Shown here: piece by piece, positions 59,700 to 64,000 of the stretch | Layout of the letters: every line of letters begins with the position of its first letter | Numbering within the stretch: the first letter of the stretch is position 1 | Assembly (NCBI RefSeq): GCF_001514125.1 | Contig: NZ_KQ948550.1 | Span: forward strand, 731,105-795,104 | From: Streptomyces longwoodensis | GTDB taxonomy: Bacteria; Actinomycetota; Actinomycetes; Streptomycetales; Streptomycetaceae | Direction of reading: 5' to 3' | Length of the DNA stretch: 64,000 bases | Notes under the pieces: generated by a model | What the model was told of the DNA's origin: nothing | Seen by the model: the letters and a program-made list of their open reading frames with translations, nothing else | Database searches by the model: none | Made by a program: the position numbers and the translations under genes

Positions 59700-61202
59700 A
59701 TGCGACACCCCCCGCGTTCAGTACTTTTAGCCGTGGCCGGCTCGGTCGCCCTCATCGCGGGCGCCACCTGGCCGGTCGTCACGGCCCAGGGAGCAGCACC
59801 CCTCTGCACGGTGGAGTACTCCGTCACCGGACAGTGGGACGCCGGCTTCCAGGGCGCCGTACGGATCACCAACAACTCCACTGCGCTGAGCAGTTGGACA
59901 CTGACCTTCGACTTCGCGAGCGGACAGAAGGTCACCCAGGGCTGGAACGCCACGTGGTCCCAGTCCGGGACGACCGTCACCGCGGTCAACGAGAGCTACA
60001 ACGGCGCGCTCGGCACCGGTGCGAGCGTCAGCGCCGGGTTCCTGGCGTCGAGGTCCGGCACCAACGCCGTACCGACGGCGTTCAAGCTCAACGGCACCAC
60101 CTGCAACGTGGACAGCGGCAGCACGCCCACCCCGACGGCCACCGCCACGCCCACCCCCACCCCGACCGGTCCGCCGGACGGCGGGGGCGCACCGCCCGCG
60201 CTGCACGTCGCGGGCAACCGGCTGGTGGACGCCGGCGGCACCGCACACCGGCTGCTCGGCGTGAACCGCTCCGGCGGCGAGTTCATGTGCGTGCAGGGCC
60301 GCGGCATCTGGGACGGACCCGTCGACGACGCCGCGATCGGGGCGATCGCCGGCTGGAAGGCCGACACGGTCCGCATCCCGCTGAACGAGGAGTGCTGGCT
60401 CGGCCTGTCCAATATCAAGCCCGAGTACGGCGGCGCGCACTACGTGGACGCCGTCAAGGACCTGGTGGCGCGCGTCGAGGCGCACGGCATGACGCCGGTC
60501 CTCGAACTGCACTGGACCCAGGGCCAGTACACGGGCAACTCGGCCGGCTGCACCGACGTGCACGCCACCTGCCAGAAGCCCATGCCCGACCAGCAGTACG
60601 CACCGGCCTTCTGGTCGTCGGTGGCCGGCACCTTCAAGAACGACCCGGCCGTCGTGTTCGACCTGTTCAACGAGCCCTACCCGGACCGGGCGACCGCCAC
60701 GACCACCCAGGCGTGGCAGTGCTGGCGCGACGGCGGCACCTGCCCCGGCATCGGCTACGAGGTCGCCGGCATGCAGGACCTCGTCGACGCCGTACGGGCG
60801 GCCGGCGCGCGCAACGTGATCCTGGCCGGCGGGCTCGCGTACTCCAACGACCTGAGCCAGTGGCTGACCCACCGCCCCACCGACCCCACCGGCAATCTGG
60901 CCGCCGCCTACCACGTCTACAACTTCAACTCCTGTGCGAGCGAGAGCTGCTGGAACTCCACCCTCGCCCCGGTCGCGGCCCAGGTGCCGCTGGTCGCCGG
61001 GGAGATCGGGGAGAACACCTGCTCGCACGGATTCGTCGACCAGGTCATGAAGTGGTTCGACGACCACGGACTGTCGTACCTGGGCTGGACCTGGAACACC
61101 TGGGACTGCTCCTCGGGCCCGTCCCTGATCAGCGGTTACGACGGGACACCCACCGCGTACGGCACCGGGCTGCGCGATCACCTGCGCGCCCTGAACGGAT
61201 GA
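59700..61202 (+). CDS. GH5 endoglucanase with N-terminal CBM2
   Basis: 500 residues from ATG 59700 (AAGGAG). Signal peptide 1-32; CBM2 at about 34-138 (CTVEYSVTGQWDAGFQGAVR); a Thr/Pro linker at about 142-162; GH5 at 165-500. The acid/base Glu325 is in VFDLFNEPYPD and the nucleophile Glu435 in VAGEIGENTCSHGF. Endo-beta-1,4-glucanase of the GH5 family; subfamily not determined. Secreted. It is followed by the GH6 gene after 37 bp. Confidence 0.92.
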   Translation: MRHPPRSVLLAVAGSVALIAGATWPVVTAQGAAPLCTVEYSVTGQWDAGFQGAVRITNNSTALSSWTLTFDFASGQKVTQGWNATWSQSGTTVTAVNESYNGALGTGASVSAGFLASRSGTNAVPTAFKLNGTTCNVDSGSTPTPTATATPTPTPTGPPDGGGAPPALHVAGNRLVDAGGTAHRLLGVNRSGGEFMCVQGRGIWDGPVDDAAIGAIAGWKADTVRIPLNEECWLGLSNIKPEYGGAHYVDAVKDLVARVEAHGMTPVLELHWTQGQYTGNSAGCTDVHATCQKPMPDQQYAPAFWSSVAGTFKNDPAVVFDLFNEPYPDRATATTTQAWQCWRDGGTCPGIGYEVAGMQDLVDAVRAAGARNVILAGGLAYSNDLSQWLTHRPTDPTGNLAAAYHVYNFNSCASESCWNSTLAPVAAQVPLVAGEIGENTCSHGFVDQVMKWFDDHGLSYLGWTWNTWDCSSGPSLISGYDGTPTAYGTGLRDHLRALNG

Positions 61203-61239
61203 CCCCACCACCCGCACCGGAAGAAGGAAACCCGCACTC

Positions 61240-63003
61240 ATGAGCCGTAGCAGAACAGCGATTCTCGCTGCCCTGGCGCTGGTCGCCGGGGCCTCGGGGA
61301 CGGCGCTCGCCGTCGTCCCCGGAAGCTCGGGCATCGCCGCGATCCCCTGCACCGTGGACTACAAGGTGCAGAACCAGTGGGACTCCGGTTTCACGACCAA
61401 TGTGACCATCACCAACAACTCGGCCGCCAAGACGAGCTGGTCGCTGAAGTGGTCGTACGCCGGGAACCAGCGAGTCACCAACGGCTGGAACGCGAAGGTC
61501 ACCCAGTCCGGCACGGCCGTCACCGCCGCCAACGAGAGCTACAACGGCGCGCTGGCGACGGGCGGTTCGGTCAGCTTCGGGTTCCAGGGCTCCTACAGCG
61601 GCAGCAACGCGCTGCCCACGGCGTTCACCCTGGACGGGGTCGCCTGCAACGTCGACAACGGCTCCGGCACCCCGACCGACCCGGGCACGCCCACCGACCC
61701 CGGCACCCCCACCGACCCGGGCACCCCGACCGACCCCGGCACCCCGTCCGGCAAGGTCGACAACCCCTTCGTGGGCGCCAAGGGCTACGTGAACCCCGAG
61801 TGGTCGGCCCACGCCGCCGCCGAGCCGGGCGGCAGCAAGGTCGCCAACCAGTCCACCGCGGTCTGGCTGGACCGGATCGCCGCCATCAACGGCGTCAACG
61901 GTGGCATGGGCCTGCGCGCCCACCTCGACGAGGCCGTGAAGCAGAAGGGCTCCGGCCAGCTCGTCATCCAGCTGGTCATCTACGACCTGCCCGGACGTGA
62001 CTGCGCGGCCCTCGCCTCCAACGGCGAGCTCGGCCCGACCGAGATCGACAAGTACAAGTCGCAGTACATCGACCCGATCGCGTCGATCCTGTCCGACTCC
62101 AAGTACGCGGGCCTGCGCATCGCCACCGTCATCGAGCCGGACTCCCTGCCCAACCTGGTCACCAACGCCGGCGGCACCGCGGGCAGCACCGACGCCTGCG
62201 CCACCATGAAGGCCAACGGCAACTACGAGAAGGGCGTGAGCTACGCCCTCGACAAGCTGGGCGCCATCTCCAACGTCTACAACTACATCGACGCCGGCCA
62301 CCACGCCTGGCTGGGCTGGGACAGCAACTTCGACCCGACCGTCCAGGAGTTCTACAAGGTCGCGACCACCAACGGCGCGAGCGTGAACGACGTCACCGGC
62401 TTCATCGTCAACACGGCCAACTACGGTGCCACCACGGAGCCGTACGTCAAGATCACCGACTCGGTGAACGGGCAGACCGTGCGCCAGTCCAAGTGGATCG
62501 ACTGGAACTGGTACGTGGACGAGCAGTCCTTCGCGCAGGCGCTGCGCACCAAGCTCGTCTCGGTCGGCTTCAACTCCGGCCTGGGCATGCTGGTCGACAC
62601 CTCCCGCAACGGCTGGGGCGGCTCGGCGCGGCCCACCGCCGCCGGTCCGACGACCTCGGTCGACGCCTACGTCGACGGCGGCCGCATCGACCGGCGCATC
62701 CACGCCGGCAACTGGTGCAACCAGAGCGGCGCGGGTCTCGGTGAGCGGCCGAGGTCGGCTCCGGCCACCGGCATCGACGCCTACGTCTGGGTGAAGCCCC
62801 CGGGGGAGTCGGACGGTGCCAGCTCGGCCATCGCGAACGACGAGGGCAAGGGCTTCGACCGGATGTGCGACCCGACGTACGGCGGCAACGCCCGCAACGG
62901 CAACAACCCCAGCGGGGCGCTGCCGAACTCGCCGCTGGCCGGCAAGTGGTTCTCCGCCCAGTTCCAGCAGCTGCTGCAGAACGCCTACCCGGCCGTGTCC
63001 TGA
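61240..63003 (+). CDS. GH6 cellobiohydrolase/endoglucanase with N-terminal CBM2
   Basis: 587 residues. Signal 1-33; CBM2 at about 35-137; linker of PTDPGT repeats (141-168); GH6 from about 175. The GH6 landmarks are VIYDLPGRDCAALASNGE (acid Asp region), RIATVIEPDSLPNLVTN, and DTSRNGWGGSARP near the end. GH6 inverts from non-reducing ends and, with GH48 from reducing ends, gives synergy. Loops decide exo or endo activity; a long catalytic domain favours exo. Same operon as GH5. Confidence 0.93.
   Translation: MSRSRTAILAALALVAGASGTALAVVPGSSGIAAIPCTVDYKVQNQWDSGFTTNVTITNNSAAKTSWSLKWSYAGNQRVTNGWNAKVTQSGTAVTAANESYNGALATGGSVSFGFQGSYSGSNALPTAFTLDGVACNVDNGSGTPTDPGTPTDPGTPTDPGTPTDPGTPSGKVDNPFVGAKGYVNPEWSAHAAAEPGGSKVANQSTAVWLDRIAAINGVNGGMGLRAHLDEAVKQKGSGQLVIQLVIYDLPGRDCAALASNGELGPTEIDKYKSQYIDPIASILSDSKYAGLRIATVIEPDSLPNLVTNAGGTAGSTDACATMKANGNYEKGVSYALDKLGAISNVYNYIDAGHHAWLGWDSNFDPTVQEFYKVATTNGASVNDVTGFIVNTANYGATTEPYVKITDSVNGQTVRQSKWIDWNWYVDEQSFAQALRTKLVSVGFNSGLGMLVDTSRNGWGGSARPTAAGPTTSVDAYVDGGRIDRRIHAGNWCNQSGAGLGERPRSAPATGIDAYVWVKPPGESDGASSAIANDEGKGFDRMCDPTYGGNARNGNNPSGALPNSPLAGKWFSAQFQQLLQNAYPAVS
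61672..61743 (+). repeat. Four 18-bp linker repeats in GH6
   Basis: Four in-frame units encoding PTDPGT at 61672-61743, differing at silent third positions. Likely to expand or contract by slippage; alters linker length only. Confidence 0.85.
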
Positions 63004-63010
63004 CCCGGGG

Positions 63011-63045
63011 GACCGGCCGGCCCGCCGTGCGCGGTCCGGCCGGTC
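63011..63045. terminator. 10-bp hairpin after GH6
   Basis: GACCGGCCGG (63011-63020) and CCGGCCGGTC (63036-63045), fifteen-base loop, 8 bp after the GH6 stop. Confidence 0.7.
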
Positions 63046-63098
63046 CGCCGGACGCGCCGGTCCGGACCACCGGGCCGGCGCGCCCGGCGCACTGAACC

Positions 63099-63152
63099 CG
63101 CGATCCGCCGGGGTGTCACCCGACGCCCCGCCACGAGCCCCGGCGGATCGCG
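63099..63152. terminator. Large inverted repeat (15-bp perfect arms)
   Basis: CGCGATCCGCCGGGG (63099-63113) and CCCCGGCGGATCGCG (63138-63152), 24-base loop. A second, stronger terminator after the cellulase operon, or a binding site. Three copies of CGTGTTCC follow at 63158, 63166 and 63173. Confidence 0.65.
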
Positions 63153-63276
63153 CCTTCCGTGTTCCCGTGTTCCGTGTTCCTCCGCAGTCCCGTTTTTGCC
63201 GTCGCGGCAACAGCGGTGGCCCCCGCCCGGTGCGTCGGCGCACTCTGTCGGCACACCGGAGGAGAGGCTGACCACC

Positions 63277-64000
63277 ATGGCGCAGGAACACAACGATCAG
63301 CAGGCAGGGCACCACGGCCACGGCCACGGCCACGCGCACGGCCACGGTCATGGCCACGGCACGGACATCGACTGGGCCGAGATGGCGCACCACCTGGAGT
63401 CCCAGGCCGAGCTCTTCACCCCCCTGTACGAGCGGGCGCTGGCCTGGCTGGGCAAGGAGGTGACCGAGCCGGGGCTGATCGTGGACGTGGGCAGCGGTCC
63501 CGGTGTGGTGTCGTGCCTGTTCGCCGAGATGTTCCCCGGCGCCCGGGTGGTCGCGGCCGACGGCTCCGAGCCCCTGCTCCAGCGGGCCCGCGAGCGGGCC
63601 GAGCGGCTGGGGTACGGCGACCGCTTCGGCACCCTGCCCGGAGAACTCCCCGAAGCCCTGAAGGAGCTGGACTACCCCGCCGACCTGATGTGGGCCGGCC
63701 GCAGCCTGCACCACCTGGGCGACCAGCGGGCCGCCCTCGCCGCCTTCGCCGAACGCCTCGCGCCCGGCGGCACCCTGGCGATCATGGAGGGCGGTCTGCC
63801 GCCCCGCTTCCTGCCCCGTGACCTCGGCTTCGGCCGCCCCGGCATCGAGGCGCGCCTGGACGCACTGGAGACCGAGTGGTTCGCGCGGATGCGGGCCGAA
63901 CTGCCGGACACCGTCGCCGAGACCGAGGACTGGGCCGCGCTGCTCACCTCCGCCGGACTGAGGCACCCCCGCAGCCGCAGCTTCCTCCTCGACCTGCCGG
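63277..64000 (+). CDS. Class I SAM-dependent methyltransferase with His-rich N-terminus (3' end outside window)
   Basis: At least 241 residues; ATG 63277 with GGAGGAGAGG upstream. The N-terminus holds ten His in the first 27 residues (alternating His-Gly, HHGHGHGHAHGHGHGHG), a metal-binding tract. The SAM site is VDVGSGPGVVSCLFAEMFPG, then VAADGSEPLLQRARERAE, ADLMWAGRSLHHLGD and LAPGGTLAIMEGG. Methyltransferases with such tails are rare; it could be a metal-dependent enzyme or use His for storage. The end is cut by the window. No ribosomal or other partner is visible. Confidence 0.85.
   Translation, partial: MAQEHNDQQAGHHGHGHGHAHGHGHGHGTDIDWAEMAHHLESQAELFTPLYERALAWLGKEVTEPGLIVDVGSGPGVVSCLFAEMFPGARVVAADGSEPLLQRARERAERLGYGDRFGTLPGELPEALKELDYPADLMWAGRSLHHLGDQRAALAAFAERLAPGGTLAIMEGGLPPRFLPRDLGFGRPGIEARLDALETEWFARMRAELPDTVAETEDWAALLTSAGLRHPRSRSFLLDLP

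Noticed and set aside
1-64000. CRISPR arrays, tRNA or rRNA genes, insertion sequences
   Set aside because: No repeat-spacer pattern, tRNA-like cloverleaf, transposase ORF or terminal inverted repeats were seen.

Overview
The window is high-GC actinobacterial DNA and reads as a Streptomyces chromosome. Codon third positions are almost all G or C, GTG starts are common, and several genes appear leaderless. It carries families typical of the genus: DUF6204, DUF6158, DUF5753 regulators with a SAM-methyltransferase partner, SpoIIE-type phosphatases, F420-dependent LLM enzymes, a gvpOAFGYZJLSK gas-vesicle operon and CebR-type cellulase operators. I see no rRNA, tRNA, CRISPR array, insertion sequence or phage. 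It looks like chromosomal arm or accessory material: many small transcription units, three decayed or catalytically compromised genes, and one coherent degradative locus.

Layout. 1-6.6 kb: end of an SRPBCC gene, a 14-TM drug exporter with three extra beta-sandwich repeats, a PAS-GAF-PP2C-HATPase phosphatase and a methyltransferase. 6.7-11.7 kb: a tightly packed operon of four different peptidases (M55, M20, S9, S66), suggesting cytoplasmic peptide or cell-wall peptide breakdown. 11.8-17.2 kb: small housekeeping and hypothetical genes, including LapA-like, GNAT, DUF6204, DUF5107-TPR, VOC, holin-like and LLM F420 enzymes. 17.4-21.6 kb: NDH-2-like FAD enzyme, transketolase and LigD-type polymerase domain. 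21.6-27.2 kb: the ten-gene gas-vesicle operon, closed by a perfect hairpin. 27.2-36.4 kb: a probable stress region with tiny membrane proteins, DUF6158, a PfpI/DJ-1 protein, a DUF2795-like protein, an EcsC-like protein, a pyruvate-oxidase-like TPP enzyme and a SigB-type sigma-factor pseudogene. Several of these promoters carry SigB-like GTTT/GGGTAC or GTTTG/GGGGAC elements.

36.4-45 kb: a secreted protein; an aminotransferase-fold protein with no lysine at all, translationally coupled to a metallo-beta-lactamase-fold hydrolase; a DedA-like gene broken by one in-frame stop; a second MBL hydrolase; a membrane-anchored alkaline-phosphatase-superfamily enzyme; and an OsmC/Ohr peroxidase. 45-53.6 kb: an SGNH esterase under a TetR regulator with a clear palindromic operator, an orphan narJ, HTH regulators, small metabolic genes and a WYL regulator with its own operator. 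53.7-63 kb: a secreted cellulose/xyloglucan system (GH74 and GH48 leftward, GH5 and GH6 rightward, all with a family-2 cellulose-binding module) arranged around a divergent promoter with two CebR boxes. The window ends inside a methyltransferase with a histidine-rich N-terminus.

Functional reading. The cellulase genes form one regulon: exo-acting GH48 and GH6, endo-acting GH5, and GH74 for xyloglucan. The 15-36 kb block looks like an osmotic/oxidative stress island, combining gas vesicles, redox and TPP enzymes, a DNA-repair polymerase, small membrane proteins and stress-type promoters. All functions are inferred from sequence; no database search was run.
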